From Sinisalibacter aestuarii (GTDB lineage Bacteria > Pseudomonadota > Alphaproteobacteria > Rhodobacterales > Rhodobacteraceae): a stretch of 64,000 nucleotides of DNA. The stretch is taken from NCBI RefSeq assembly GCF_027923545.1, contig NZ_BROH01000010.1, positions 1 through 64,000 on the forward strand. The letters are read 5' to 3'. Of the stretch, positions 33,314-42,127 are shown in pieces. The stretch's first letter is position 1. Every line of letters begins with the position of its first letter. The notes under the pieces were generated by a model that saw nothing but the letters and a program-made list of their open reading frames with translations, was not told the origin of the DNA and did not search any database. Both the position numbers and the translations under genes were made by a program.

Positions 33314-35815
33314 TCAACCCGTTTCGGCGCTCCTTTCGGCAAACACCAGCCCCTCGGCCGCCCGGTAATGCAACCCCTCGCAAATCCGGCCATCTGCCCC
33401 CACCGGGCACAGGGTCACCGCCTCACGCCGCCACTCGGGCCAGCCCTTTGTCACCGCCAGAATCTCGGGCACATCCTGATCCGGGAGAGCCAGTTTCTCC
33501 GCCCGCCGCGCGGCCACGCTGACTTCGGACAACACCCAAAGCTCGTCTTCCGTCCTATCGGCCTCATCCGCCCAGGGAACCACCCGCCCGTTCTCCCACC
33601 GGGCCAGGACAAGCACTTTCTGCTCCACCCCGAGACGTGTTGGATAGTCGCGGTCGTCCGCGCCGCCGCCGCCGTCGCGGTAGTCCCGGTCGAGGTCGAT
33701 CCGGTTCATCCCGGCCAAAGTCCGCGCGCCGTAGCCCGCCCCGATGCGTTCCTGTTCCGCCTCCTCCAACTGCGGTGGAACCGGGTCCGCGTTGGGCCCT
33801 TCAACGGCCTCGATCAATAGACGCAATCCATGCGGCGTTTCGATCATACCAGCCGAGAACAGCGCCTGCGCGGTGCGCCATTGCTGATCGAGCGGATACA
33901 CCCAGGCCCCACCGTCGAGCACGCGATGCAGCCATGTGCTGTCGTCCACCGCGGCAGGGTCCGGGGAGAGGACGTGCAGCACCGGTGCCCTAACCGGGCG
34001 GCTTTCGGCTGGTCGCAGGTCCATGTGTCGCCAAAGCCGCCCCGCGCGCTGGATCAGGGCCGCGATGGGAGCAAGATCAGACACCATCACGTCAAAATCG
34101 AGATCGAGCGAGGATTCCACGACCTGCGTGGCCACCAGCACGCGCCCGGCCCCGCCCGTTCGCTCCTTTCCGAACCGCTCCAGGATGCCGCCCTGATGCG
34201 CGAGGCGGTCGGCCAGAGCGAAGCGCGCGTGCAGCAGGTCTGCCTCGACCCCGCGATCGCGCAAGGCCCGCACCGCCGCCATCGCATCGTCGACCGCATT
34301 GCGCACCCAGACGCAGGCTGCCCCTTGCGCCGCCGCCCCTTGCAGCAGGGATACGACCGCCTCGTCGTCTTCCAGTCGCTCGACCGTGATGGCCCCCCGC
34401 AGGTCTGGCATCGGCGCGACAGTCTCAGGCGCCGCGCCCGCAAGGGTGAGCGCGGGGTAAGGCGCCAAGGCGGGCGGCTCCGCGCCCCAGGCCCGCAAAA
34501 GCATGTCTCGTTGCGCGACGGGGAGCGTCGCCGTCAACAGAATAGCCGAGCCACCGTTTTGCCGATGGGAACGCAAGAGGGTCGCCAGCAGTTCCGCCAT
34601 ATATGGGTCGCCAACTTCGTGCACCTCGTCGACGATCAGGATCTTCGACGACAACCCATACAGCCTGAGCGGCGCATGTTTGGCCTTCAGCACCGCCAGC
34701 AGCGCCTGGTCGATCGTCCCGATCCCCACGTTCGCCAGAAGCGCCTTTCGGCGATTGTCGCTCAACCATGCTGTCGGACCGGGCTCGTCTTCGTGCCGCA
34801 TCGCGGTCAGCGCGAGATCACGCCACTCGCGCGAGATCCCTGCACGCCCGTGCGCGAGGGTCAGGCTCGGAGGTGTGGCAAAAAGCCTGCCGAGATCGGG
34901 CCTGAGGCGGGCGAACATCGCGTCCGCCGTCGCCATCGTCGGCAAGGCAAAGAACAGCCCCCGGCCCTTGCCCGCCTGCAACATCCGCTGCGCAAGCACC
35001 AGCGCGGCCTCGGTCTTGCCCGATCCCGTCCCGTCTTCCATGATCGCCAGTACAGGCCCGTCTGGCAGAGGCACGTCAGCGGCATGCGCCTGCATCGGGC
35101 GAGGTGTGTGGCGAAACAGAGACGTTTCGGTCACGCGGGCAGGCACGAGCCCGGTTTCCTGCACGGCACGGGCGGCCCGGTTGCGCACCGCATCAAGGTA
35201 ATCTGCGAGTGCAAGCCCCGGCGCTTCGGCCGGAAACCACTCCGCATTGGAGCCAATCCAGTCCGCCGCCGTGATGAACCCCGGCAGCCACCATGACAGG
35301 GCGCGCACCTCGTCGCGCGACATTTCGGCGAGCGATCCATTCGGCCAGAGCTTCCGAAATGCCCGGATCACCTCGACCGCATCGGAAAACGCCTCCGGCC
35401 CTGCCGCGCGTTTCATCCGCAGGAAGGCGTCACCGCTCTTTTCCGGAGGTCGCCCGTGATGCCCTGCCACCGCGCCGTAGAGCCACTTGCGTCTCTGCCC
35501 GTCCAGCCCAAGGCACTCGAACTCGTGATCGGCCTCCCGCAAGAAGACTTCGGTCACCTCCCAGTGCCTGCCAAAGACCTGCGCCCTGCCCTCCGTCAGC
35601 ATGGATCGAAAAGCCTCGTTGATCTTGCCGAGATCGTGGAGCGCGGTCAGGAATACGATGGCTTGTCGTCTCGGCGTATCGAATTCTTCGTTTTCAATCA
35701 GGGCTTCCGCGACGGCCGCGACATCAAGCATGTGGTAAACTGCCGGATGGGCCGGAAGGCCCTCGCCGGACGGTGATTTTCCGGGCCAACCGGTCAGCAG
35801 GTGAAGCACGCTCAT
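33314..35815 (-). CDS. cas3: Cas3, HD nuclease-helicase of type I-E CRISPR
   Basis: 833-residue Cas3. The N-terminal HD nuclease has His29 (AVYHMLD) and the FLTALHDLGKINEAF motif with HD at residues 60-61, followed by AGHHGRPPEKSG. The superfamily 2 helicase has Walker A MEDGTGSGKTEAALVLAQRM (about residue 250), the DEVH box ILIVDEVHEVGDPYMAELLA, motif III ILLTATLP and motif VI LIQRAGRLWRH. No frameshift or stop is visible and length is near that of family members. It is upstream of the cas8e relic with a 55-base gap. Without Cascade it has no known recruiter, so it is an orphan. Confidence 0.93.
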   Translation of the reverse strand: MSVLHLLTGWPGKSPSGEGLPAHPAVYHMLDVAAVAEALIENEEFDTPRRQAIVFLTALHDLGKINEAFRSMLTEGRAQVFGRHWEVTEVFLREADHEFECLGLDGQRRKWLYGAVAGHHGRPPEKSGDAFLRMKRAAGPEAFSDAVEVIRAFRKLWPNGSLAEMSRDEVRALSWWLPGFITAADWIGSNAEWFPAEAPGLALADYLDAVRNRAARAVQETGLVPARVTETSLFRHTPRPMQAHAADVPLPDGPVLAIMEDGTGSGKTEAALVLAQRMLQAGKGRGLFFALPTMATADAMFARLRPDLGRLFATPPSLTLAHGRAGISREWRDLALTAMRHEDEPGPTAWLSDNRRKALLANVGIGTIDQALLAVLKAKHAPLRLYGLSSKILIVDEVHEVGDPYMAELLATLLRSHRQNGGSAILLTATLPVAQRDMLLRAWGAEPPALAPYPALTLAGAAPETVAPMPDLRGAITVERLEDDEAVVSLLQGAAAQGAACVWVRNAVDDAMAAVRALRDRGVEADLLHARFALADRLAHQGGILERFGKERTGGAGRVLVATQVVESSLDLDFDVMVSDLAPIAALIQRAGRLWRHMDLRPAESRPVRAPVLHVLSPDPAAVDDSTWLHRVLDGGAWVYPLDQQWRTAQALFSAGMIETPHGLRLLIEAVEGPNADPVPPQLEEAEQERIGAGYGARTLAGMNRIDLDRDYRDGGGGADDRDYPTRLGVEQKVLVLARWENGRVVPWADEADRTEDELWVLSEVSVAARRAEKLALPDQDVPEILAVTKGWPEWRREAVTLCPVGADGRICEGLHYRAAEGLVFAERSAETG

Positions 35816-36049
35816 CGCGCGACCTTACGCCAACAAGGGTCCGCTCGCCATATGCCACCCCGTTGTGCAACACAGAGGATCGGTCTTACGAGATTTGCCG
35901 GGATACCGAGCGAGGGGCCCTGACGGCGTGGCCGCAGCAGCCTTCGAAAACAGGCATCGACCCTTTGCGCCAGACGCCTCACCACATGAGCATCACTCTG
36001 CAGATGCCTTGACCATCCTTGGTACGTAAAATAGATGGAGTCGTGCCGA
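35816..36049. other. Region upstream of cas3 up to tRNA-Gly
   Basis: 234 bases between the cas3 start and the tRNA. No coding frame has recognisable content and no CRISPR repeat is present. It must carry the cas3 promoter (minus) and the tRNA promoter (plus); I could not pick convincing boxes. Confidence 0.4.
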
Positions 36050-36123
36050 GCGGGCGTTGTGTAATGGTAAGACCCTTGCCTTCCAAGCAAGAGATACGGG
36101 TTCGATTCCCGTCGCCCGCTCCA
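36050..36123 (+). tRNA. tRNA-Gly (anticodon TCC)
   Basis: A complete cloverleaf: acceptor GCGGGCG pairs with CGCCCGC (36113-36119), D-loop with GTAATGGTAA, anticodon stem-loop CTTGC-CTTCCAA-GCAAG giving TCC, T-arm ACGGGTTCGATTCCCGT, discriminator T and an encoded CCA. A terminator-like hairpin follows at 36177-36200. Decay of the neighbouring cas locus stops short of this gene. Confidence 0.95.
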
Positions 36124-36176
36124 GCCCTTCCGCCGCAATGCCCGATGCGCCGCCGCCAAAGGCGCCGTCACGCAAA

Positions 36177-36200
36177 AAGGCCGGGCGCCGGCCCGGCCTT
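36177..36200. terminator. Bidirectional terminator hairpin
   Basis: AAGGCCGGGC and GCCCGGCCTT form a perfect 10-bp stem around a 4-base loop, preceded by an A-run (36174-36178) that becomes a U-run on the minus strand. It lies between tRNA-Gly (plus) and the DUF1127 gene (minus) and terminates at least the latter. Confidence 0.75.
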
Positions 36201-36220
36201 GCGGCAGCGATATCCCCGGT

Positions 36221-36442
36221 TCAGAGGTAGAACGAGGACGAGAAGACGTGGTGGACGATGCCTTCGCGGGTCAGGCCGCGTTTGGCGAGTTCGGCGTCGG
36301 TCAGCCTGGTCAGCGCCTCGATCTCGGCGCTGCGCGAGCGGGCTTCGGCATAGTCGGAGAAAAAGTTGCCGAGCGCCGTGAGGACGCGCGACATCAGCGA
36401 GCGGTGATCAGCCGCGTTGTGAGCGGTTGCGATATAAGCCAT
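36221..36442 (-). CDS. DUF1127 family small protein
   Basis: 73-residue protein: MAYIATAHNAADHRSLMSRV, then TALGNFFSDYAEARSRSAEI, then EALTRLTDAELAKRGLTREG with a hydrophobic C-terminus (HHVFSSSFYL). The LTDAELAKRGLTRE segment is the DUF1127 hallmark (normally LSD.ELRDIGL.R). In alphaproteobacteria such proteins affect RNA turnover or phosphate and stress responses, but this one's role is unknown. It is followed by a strong terminator. The next gene, ureG, starts 640 bases away on the same strand and ends before this gene's promoter. Confidence 0.85.
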   Translation of the reverse strand: MAYIATAHNAADHRSLMSRVLTALGNFFSDYAEARSRSAEIEALTRLTDAELAKRGLTREGIVHHVFSSSFYL

Positions 36443-36538
36443 TTTGGAAACCTCAGAAGTTGTTCTGTCCGTTTCCTCCCTTGGCTCTCAAGGTAAGCCA
36501 GGCTGAACTGCCCGAGAAGTGCCGATTCTGCAATGCTG

Positions 36539-37186
36539 CTATGCAGCATCCTCCGCGCCGGGCGCGGCGAGGTCCAGCCCGCCGATCCCGGCGAGGTGGC
36601 GGACGATCTCTTCCACCCCCTCGCCATGGCGCAGCGCGGTGAAAACATAGGGCTTGCCCGCCCGCATCCGCGCCGCGTCGCGGTCCATCACGTCGAGATT
36701 GGCGCCCACGTAAGGCGCGAGGTCACGCTTGTTGATGATCAGCAGGTCCGACCGGGTGATCGCCGGGCCGCCTTTGCGCGGAATGTCCTCTCCCGCCGCC
36801 ACGTCGATCACGTAGAGCGTGACATCCGCCAGTTCCGGGCTGAACGTGGCCGAGAGGTTGTCGCCGCCGCTTTCGATCAGGATCAGGTCGAGGTCGGGAT
36901 GGCGGGCATTGAGCGCCGCCACGGCGGCGAGGTTGATCGAGGCATCCTCACGGATCGCCGTATGCGGGCAGCCGCCGGTCTCGACCCCCATCACCCTGTC
37001 TTCGGGCAGGATTTGCAGCCGCATCAGGGCTTCGGCATCCTCACGGGTGTAGATGTCGTTGGTGATGACGGCGAGCGAGAGCCGGTCTTTCAGCGCGGCT
37101 GCGAGCTTTGCGGTGAGCGTGGTCTTGCCGGCCCCGACCGGGCCGCCGATGCCGACGCGGAGCGGGCCGTTGGGGGAAGATGTCAT
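36539..37186 (-). CDS. ureG: UreG, urease accessory GTPase
   Basis: 215-residue SIMIBI GTPase that powers nickel insertion into urease. The P-loop [18 protein letters not shown] (about residues 13-30), the metal-binding CPH in [40 protein letters not shown] and the G4 motif [11 protein letters not shown] are intact. It is the last gene of the urease operon, separated from ureF by 53 bases. It functions with UreE (nickel donor), UreF and UreD. Confidence 0.96.
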   Translation of the reverse strand: MTSSPNGPLRVGIGGPVGAGKTTLTAKLAAALKDRLSLAVITNDIYTREDAEALMRLQILPEDRVMGVETGGCPHTAIREDASINLAAVAALNARHPDLDLILIESGGDNLSATFSPELADVTLYVIDVAAGEDIPRKGGPAITRSDLLIINKRDLAPYVGANLDVMDRDAARMRAGKPYVFTALRHGEGVEEIVRHLAGIGGLDLAAPGAEDAA

Positions 37187-37239
37187 GGCATGTCTCCTGT
37201 GGCGCGGTGGGAGGTGAGTATTTGGGCCAAGAAAAAGGC

Positions 37240-37872
37240 TCAGCTTCGGAAGATGCGGGAATATTGCGTTTCGTGCCGCATCGAGGCGATATCGGCGAGG
37301 AAGGCGGCGGAGGCGAGGCTGTCGGGATCGCCGGGGGTGGCGGCTTCGGCGGTGGCCTCGATCAGGGGGCTGAGCCGGTGCAGGATGCGCTGGCCCTCGG
37401 TCTGGCCGATCGGGCCGAGACGCTGGGCGGCGGCGATCAGGTTCGAGGTGAAGGCTTGCAGGTAGAGCGTGAGCGTGAGGCCGAGCGGCAGTCCCTCACG
37501 CGCGGCGGCGCCCAGCGCCACCGGGTAGGTGAGCCCGTCCAGCTCCGCGCCCCAGACCGCGCCGACAACCTCGGCAAAGGCCTGCCCTTGCGCGGCGGTT
37601 TCCAGCAAGCGCTCGGCGGAGGGGGTGAAGGCGCGGGCGATCTCGTCGATCTCGCCGAGCGGCATCTTGCCCCGATAGGCGGCGGCGAGCAGCGTGGCGT
37701 CGCTGCGCCCCGCGCCATGGGTGAGCAGGTCGGCAAGCCAGGCTTCGAGGCTGTCGGCATCACTGATCCAGCCGGCATGGAAGGCAGCCTCCAGCCCGTG
37801 CGAATAGCTGAAGGCGCCCACCGGGAAGGCGGGCGAGAGCCATTGCGCGAGGGTGAGGAGGTCAGTGCTCAT
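37240..37872 (-). CDS. ureF: UreF, urease accessory protein
   Basis: 210-residue all-helical accessory protein, thought to act as a fidelity or GTPase-coupling factor in the UreDFG complex. [20 protein letters not shown] with [10 protein letters not shown] at the N-terminus is the family signature (residues 5-35). The C-terminal [16 protein letters not shown] matches the conserved tail that binds UreG. The start overlaps ureE by 11 bases. The longer upstream frame runs through the ureE His tail and was rejected. Confidence 0.94.
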   Translation of the reverse strand: MSTDLLTLAQWLSPAFPVGAFSYSHGLEAAFHAGWISDADSLEAWLADLLTHGAGRSDATLLAAAYRGKMPLGEIDEIARAFTPSAERLLETAAQGQAFAEVVGAVWGAELDGLTYPVALGAAAREGLPLGLTLTLYLQAFTSNLIAAAQRLGPIGQTEGQRILHRLSPLIEATAEAATPGDPDSLASAAFLADIASMRHETQYSRIFRS

Positions 37873-38395
37873 GGCCGTGGCCGTGAAACGGATCGTGCCG
37901 GTGGCCATGGGCGTGGTCGTGCTCATGGCTGTGGTCCTCCGGCCCGTGGCTGGCGGAATGGTCATGCCCGTGGGTGCGCCCGTGGCCATAGGCCCCGCCT
38001 TCAGGCGTGAAGGGCGCGGTGACCTCGCGCGTGACCGCGCCGAGCGTCGCCAGCATATGGGCCATGACGTGATCGCGCTGGATCAGGATGCGCCCCGGCT
38101 CGATCTGCGCCGGGGTATGGCGGTTGCCGATATGCCAGGCGAGGCGCGGCAGATCATCGCCCGTCACCTCGATCAGCGCTTCGGGCGCGGGCTCGACCAG
38201 CACTTTTCGGCCATCGTCGAGCAGGAAGGCATCATGCAGCCCCAGCGAGGCGGTATGTTCGAGATCGACAAGAAAGCGCAGGCCGGAAGCGGTGACCAGC
38301 GTCTTGCGGCGCAGGAAACGTTCATCATAGCTGAGCGTGACCACCTCGTCGCCGTGATGGGCATGGGTGACGGAATGGGCTTTGGGGAGCGACAT
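37862..38395 (-). CDS. ureE: UreE, nickel metallochaperone with long His-rich tail
   Basis: 177-residue UreE. The N-terminal peptide-binding domain includes VVTLSYDERFLRRKTLVTAS and LEHTASLGLHDAFLLDDGRK; the nickel-binding domain has LAWHIGNRHTPAQIEPGRIL and the conserved His in RDHVMAHMLATLGAV. The C-terminal 40 residues are exceptionally His-rich (runs such as HGHDHSASHGPEDHSHEHDH and [16 protein letters not shown]), which would store several Ni(II) ions. It lies between ureC (8-base gap) and ureF (overlap). Confidence 0.95.
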   Translation of the reverse strand: MSLPKAHSVTHAHHGDEVVTLSYDERFLRRKTLVTASGLRFLVDLEHTASLGLHDAFLLDDGRKVLVEPAPEALIEVTGDDLPRLAWHIGNRHTPAQIEPGRILIQRDHVMAHMLATLGAVTREVTAPFTPEGGAYGHGRTHGHDHSASHGPEDHSHEHDHAHGHRHDPFHGHGHEH

Positions 38396-38403
38396 ATCGG
38401 GCC

Positions 38404-40140
38404 TCAGAACAGGAAATACCGCTGCGCCATCGGCAGCACCTCGGCGGGGGCGCAGGTGAGCAATTCGCCATCGGCGCGCACCTCGTAGGTTTCGGGGTTC
38501 ACCTCGATATGCGGGGTGGCGTCGTTCAGGATCAGGTCTTTCTTGCCGATGCCGCGGGTGTTCCTCACCGCCAGCGTCTGCTTCGCCAACCCGAGCTTTT
38601 CGCGCACACCCGCATCCTGCGCCGCCGCGCTCACGAAGGTGATCGCGGAGTGCTCCACCGCCCGCCCCATCGCGCCGAACATCGGGCGGGAATAAACCGG
38701 CTGCGGCGTCGGGATCGAGGCATTGGGATCGCCCATCTGCGCCACCACGATCATGCCGCCCATCAGCACCATTTCGGGCTTCACCCCGAAAAACGCCGGG
38801 TTCCACAGCACCAGATCGGCGCGTTTACCCACCTCGATGGAGCCGATCTCGTGGGAAACGCCGTGCGCAATAGCCGGGTTGATCGTGTATTTGGCGATGT
38901 AGCGGCGGACGCGGAAATTGTCGTTGTCGCCGGTCTCTTCCGCCAGCGCGCCGCGCTGCTTCTTCATCTTGTCGGCGGTCTGCCAGGTGCGGATGATCAC
39001 TTCGCCGACCCGGCCCATCGCCTGCGAATCCGAGGCGATGATCGAGAACGCGCCCATATCGTGCAGGATGTCCTCCGCCGCGATGGTCTCGCGCCGGATG
39101 CGGCTCTCGGCAAAGGCCACGTCTTCGGGGATCGACTTGTCGAGGTGGTGGCAGACCATCAGCATGTCGAGGTGTTCTTCGAGCGTGTTTTTCGTAAACG
39201 GGCGCGTGGGGTTGGTGGACGAGGGCAGCACATGCTCCTCGCCCGCGACGCGGATGATATCGGGCGCGTGGCCGCCCCCCGCCCCTTCGGTGTGGAAGGC
39301 GTGGATGGTGCGGCCCTTCATCGCCGCCACGGTGTTTTCCACGAAGCCCGACTCGTTCAGCGTGTCGGTATGGATCATCACCTGCACGTCGAGCGCATCG
39401 GCGACCGACAGGCAATTGTCGATCGCGGCGGGGGTGGTGCCCCAGTCTTCATGCAGCTTGAGCGAACAGGCGCCGGCGAGGATCTGCTCTTCCAGCGGCG
39501 CGGGCAACGAGGCATTGCCCTTGCCCGCGAAGCCGATATTCATCGGCACGCCATCGACGGCCTGCAACATCCGGGCGATGTTCCACGGGCCGGGGGTGCA
39601 GGTGGTGGCCAGCGTGCCATGCGCCGGGCCGGTGCCGCCGCCGAGCATCGTGGTCAGGCCCGAATGCAGCGCATCCTCGATCTGTTGCGGCGCGATCCAG
39701 TGGATATGGCTGTCGAACCCGCCAGCGGTGAGGATCTTGCCCTCGCCGGCAATCGCCTCGGTGCCGGGGCCGACGATGATGTCCACCCCCGGCTGGGTAT
39801 CGGGGTTGCCCGCCTTGCCGATCCCGGCAATACGCCCGTCTTTCAGGCCGACATCGGCCTTGTAGATGCCGGAATGGTCGACGATCAGCGCGTTGGTGAT
39901 GACGGTATCGACCGCGCCCTGCGCCCGCGTGGCCTGGGACTGGCCCATCCCGTCGCGGATCACCTTGCCGCCGCCGAACTTCACCTGCTCGCCGTAGAGC
40001 GAGCCGTTATAGCCCTCGGGATGGGCGGTCAGGTCACGCTCGACCTCGATGATCAGGTCGGTGTCGGCGAGGCGGACCTTGTCGCCGGTGGTGGGGCCGA
40101 ACATGGCGGCATAGTCGCGGCGGGAGATTTGGACGGGCAT
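38404..40140 (-). CDS. ureC: UreC, urease catalytic alpha subunit
   Basis: 578-residue nickel amidohydrolase that hydrolyses urea to ammonia and carbamate. The His-x-His ligand pair appears in [14 protein letters not shown], the carbamylated bridging Lys in [20 protein letters not shown], further nickel ligands in [15 protein letters not shown] and [15 protein letters not shown], the flap cysteine in [18 protein letters not shown], and the metal Asp in a [18 protein letters not shown] context. The start [20 protein letters not shown] is canonical; a much longer frame upstream is spurious. All active-site residues look intact. Confidence 0.97.
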   Translation of the reverse strand: MPVQISRRDYAAMFGPTTGDKVRLADTDLIIEVERDLTAHPEGYNGSLYGEQVKFGGGKVIRDGMGQSQATRAQGAVDTVITNALIVDHSGIYKADVGLKDGRIAGIGKAGNPDTQPGVDIIVGPGTEAIAGEGKILTAGGFDSHIHWIAPQQIEDALHSGLTTMLGGGTGPAHGTLATTCTPGPWNIARMLQAVDGVPMNIGFAGKGNASLPAPLEEQILAGACSLKLHEDWGTTPAAIDNCLSVADALDVQVMIHTDTLNESGFVENTVAAMKGRTIHAFHTEGAGGGHAPDIIRVAGEEHVLPSSTNPTRPFTKNTLEEHLDMLMVCHHLDKSIPEDVAFAESRIRRETIAAEDILHDMGAFSIIASDSQAMGRVGEVIIRTWQTADKMKKQRGALAEETGDNDNFRVRRYIAKYTINPAIAHGVSHEIGSIEVGKRADLVLWNPAFFGVKPEMVLMGGMIVVAQMGDPNASIPTPQPVYSRPMFGAMGRAVEHSAITFVSAAAQDAGVREKLGLAKQTLAVRNTRGIGKKDLILNDATPHIEVNPETYEVRADGELLTCAPAEVLPMAQRYFLF

Positions 40141-40255
40141 GGTTTCGTGAGCCTCACTGTTCGTTGTGGAACCCTGGCGGGATTGGCGGCTGGTTCGGAT
40201 CAGTCCCCCCGGTCCGCTTGCGGACCGGTTCGCGCCCGACCCCGCCCCCCAGGGC

Positions 40256-40375
40256 GGGCGCGAAGCCGCGCCCACCCTCGGTGCCGGGCGCAAACCTCTG
40301 TTCGGCGCGGCGGGCATCGGCGGAACGGGGGCGAAATCGCCCCCACCCTCGGGCCGGGGGCGAACCTCTGTTCGG
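40256..40375. repeat. Two ~50-bp imperfect direct repeats, each with an internal hairpin
   Basis: Unit 1 (40256-40305) and unit 2 (40327-40375) share CCCACCCTCGG and AACCTCTGTTCGG in the same order. Each begins with an inverted repeat (GGCGCG-AAGC-CGCGCC; GGGGGCGA-AA-TCGCCCCC) whose arms differ but still pair. They fill most of the 267-base gap between ureC and the GFA gene. This resembles a dispersed intergenic palindromic element; other genomic copies cannot be checked here. Confidence 0.6.
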
Positions 40376-40407
40376 GACAAGCACGCTAGCCATCTTCCTC
40401 TTGGTCC

Positions 40408-40899
40408 TCACTCCACCCAAAGCCCACGGGCCTTGTGCCAGTCTGCGATTGTCTCTTCGGGGAATTGTTCGAAATGCCGGTGCTCCGGCCCCTCGGGCAC
40501 CACCACCCAGGGCGCCTTGTGGTCGAGCATGATATGCACGTGCTCCGGCGGCAGCGGCAAAGCGGTGTCGATCGCCGCGGCGAAGGGGAACACGCTCTCG
40601 GGCGCGCCGGGATCGGCGACCCAGAGCGCGGTGCCGCATCGGGTGCAGTAATGCCGCCGCTCCTCGCTGAGCTCGCACACCCCGTCGCGGTCCAGCTCGG
40701 CGCGGAACACGCCGACATTTTCCTGCCCCGTCACCGCCAGAGTATCGGCAATGCCACCAATGTTGATGGCGAAGCCGCCCGTCCCCGCCGTCTTGCGGCA
40801 GATCGTGCAATAGCAGCGCTGATAGGGCACCGGCGCGTGGCTGGCGATGCGGAAGGTCACCGCGCCGCACTGGCAGGAGCCTTCGAGGTTCATCGGCAT
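40408..40899 (-). CDS. GFA-family (CENP-V/GFA fold) zinc protein
   Basis: 163-residue protein with the glutathione-dependent formaldehyde-activating (GFA) fold. Zinc-binding cysteines appear as GSCQCGAVTFRI, RCYCTICRKTAGTGGFAI and YCTRCGTALWV. The GFA family is broad and most members have no proven formaldehyde activity. It sits inside the urease operon, 5 bases after the AhpD-like gene stop region, on the same strand. MPMNLEGSC is the chosen start; a second ATG two codons later is equally possible. Confidence 0.85.
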   Translation of the reverse strand: MPMNLEGSCQCGAVTFRIASHAPVPYQRCYCTICRKTAGTGGFAINIGGIADTLAVTGQENVGVFRAELDRDGVCELSEERRHYCTRCGTALWVADPGAPESVFPFAAAIDTALPLPPEHVHIMLDHKAPWVVVPEGPEHRHFEQFPEETIADWHKARGLWVE

Positions 40900-40909
40900 G
40901 GCCCGCCCC

Positions 40910-41305
40910 TCACACCCTGAACCGCTCATCCACCGGCACCTGCATGGCGGTGGACAAAGCGTTGGTCTGGCTCGCCATGCCGACCACGGCGAGCAATTCG
41001 CCATACATCTCGTCGCTCATCCCCTTCGCCCTCGCGCTGGCGGTGTGGGAATGAACGCAATATTCGCAGGCATTGGCCACCGAAACGGCGATATAGAGCA
41101 TCTCCTTGGTCAGCGGATCGAGCGCCCCCGGCCCCATGATCGCCTTGAGCCGCTCCCAGGTGGCCTTCAGCGTCGCGGGGTCGTTCGCCATCGCGCGCCA
41201 GAAGTTATTCACATAGTCGGTCTGCCGGACCGCCCTGATATCGGCAAACACCGCGGCGGCCTCGGGGCTCAGTTGATCGTCGGTCAGAAGGGGCACGGTG
41301 GCCAT
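40910..41305 (-). CDS. Carboxymuconolactone decarboxylase/AhpD-like protein
   Basis: 131-residue all-helical protein of the CMD/AhpD family. The catalytic CxxC with downstream His appears as ANACEYCVHSHTASARAKGM (about residues 79-98), the pattern of AhpD-like peroxidase partners. VNNFWRAMANDPATLKATWE precedes it. It lies between ureB (2-base gap) and the GFA gene (10-base gap), so it is co-transcribed with urease genes, although no link to urease maturation is known. Redox or detoxification activity is inferred from the CxxC motif. Confidence 0.87.
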   Translation of the reverse strand: MATVPLLTDDQLSPEAAAVFADIRAVRQTDYVNNFWRAMANDPATLKATWERLKAIMGPGALDPLTKEMLYIAVSVANACEYCVHSHTASARAKGMSDEMYGELLAVVGMASQTNALSTAMQVPVDERFRV

Positions 41306-41307
41306 GG

Positions 41308-41613
41308 CTACAAATCTCCCATCACAGCCTGATTGAACCCGTAGACCTTGCGCAGCCCGCCGATGGGAATCAATTGCACTTCGCGCCGTTGCCCCGGCTC
41401 GAAGCGCACCGCCGTGCCGGGGGCGATGTCGAGCCGGGTGCCATGCGCCGCCGCACGGTCGAAATCGAGCGCGGGGTTGGTTTCGGCGAAATGGTAATGC
41501 GAGCCGACCTGCACCGGCCGGTCGCCGGTATTGGCCACCATCAGGGTAATCGCCTCGCGGCCTTCGTTGAGCGTCAACTCGCCGGGCGCGGGGAAGACCT
41601 CGCCGGGGATCAT
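41308..41613 (-). CDS. ureB: UreB, urease beta subunit
   Basis: 101-residue beta subunit, complete. [40 protein letters not shown] and [15 protein letters not shown] are family constants. It supports the UreA-UreB-UreC trimer of trimers. The upstream small secreted-protein gene overlaps it by 4 bases (41610-41613), and ureC is displaced nearly 1.2 kb downstream by two other enzyme genes. Confidence 0.96.
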   Translation of the reverse strand: MIPGEVFPAPGELTLNEGREAITLMVANTGDRPVQVGSHYHFAETNPALDFDRAAAHGTRLDIAPGTAVRFEPGQRREVQLIPIGGLRKVYGFNQAVMGDL

Positions 41614-41780
41614 GCCTTCGCCCTCACCGCCTGCACGACGACGCGCAGGGTAAGGCCAAGACCGATGGTGAAAGCGGCGGCAGCGATCCAGAAGCCACCG
41701 GCTTCATGCAGGTGAAGCCCGGCGCCGGGATGGGCGAGCGCCGGGGTGGTCATGAGGGCAAGGGCAATGATCGAACGCAT
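41610..41780 (-). CDS. Small exported/membrane protein between ureA and ureB
   Basis: 56-residue protein. [20 protein letters not shown] looks like a short signal peptide cleaved after ALA, then HLHEAGG, then a second hydrophobic helix ([20 protein letters not shown]) and a basic end. The mature protein would start with [10 protein letters not shown], three His residues in ten, which could bind nickel outside the membrane. I know of similar small genes in urease clusters of related bacteria but no proven function. It overlaps ureB by 4 bases. Confidence 0.75.
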   Translation of the reverse strand: MRSIIALALMTTPALAHPGAGLHLHEAGGFWIAAAAFTIGLGLTLRVVVQAVRAKA

Positions 41781-41821
41781 AATCTGGTCTCCTTGGGTCA
41801 GGGGCCGGGCTGAAGCCCGGT

Positions 41822-42124
41822 CTACCGGATCGGGTTGTGGACGGTGACGAGCTTGGTGCCGTCGGGAAAGGTGGCCTCCACCTGAACCTCGTGGATCATC
41901 TCGGGCACACCCTCCATGCATTGATCGCGGGTGATCACCTGCGCCCCCGCTTCCATCATGTCGGCCACCGAACGGCCATCGCGCGCGCCTTCCACCACCG
42001 CATCGGTGATCAGCGCAATCGCCTCCGGGTGGTTGAGCTTCACGCCGCGGGCGAGCCGCTTGCGGGCCACTTCGGCGGCCATGGCGATCAGGAGCTTGTC
42101 TTTTTCTCGCGGGGTCAGTTGCAT
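41822..42124 (-). CDS. ureA: UreA, urease gamma subunit
   Basis: 100-residue gamma subunit. [60 protein letters not shown] and [10 protein letters not shown] are nearly invariant in the family. It begins 3 bases after the ureD stop and is followed by the small exported-protein gene after 41 bases. Complete. Confidence 0.97.
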   Translation of the reverse strand: MQLTPREKDKLLIAMAAEVARKRLARGVKLNHPEAIALITDAVVEGARDGRSVADMMEAGAQVITRDQCMEGVPEMIHEVQVEATFPDGTKLVTVHNPIR

Positions 42125-42127
42125 GTT

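Noticed and set aside
33830-35296. 488-codon plus-strand frame over cas3
   Set aside because: Shadow of cas3; no motifs or ribosome site.
35816-36049. Further CRISPR repeats upstream of cas3
   Set aside because: No sequence resembling the repeat at 32018-32046 occurs there.
38509-40389. 626-codon plus-strand frame opposite ureC
   Set aside because: Antisense shadow; ureC on the minus strand has every active-site motif.
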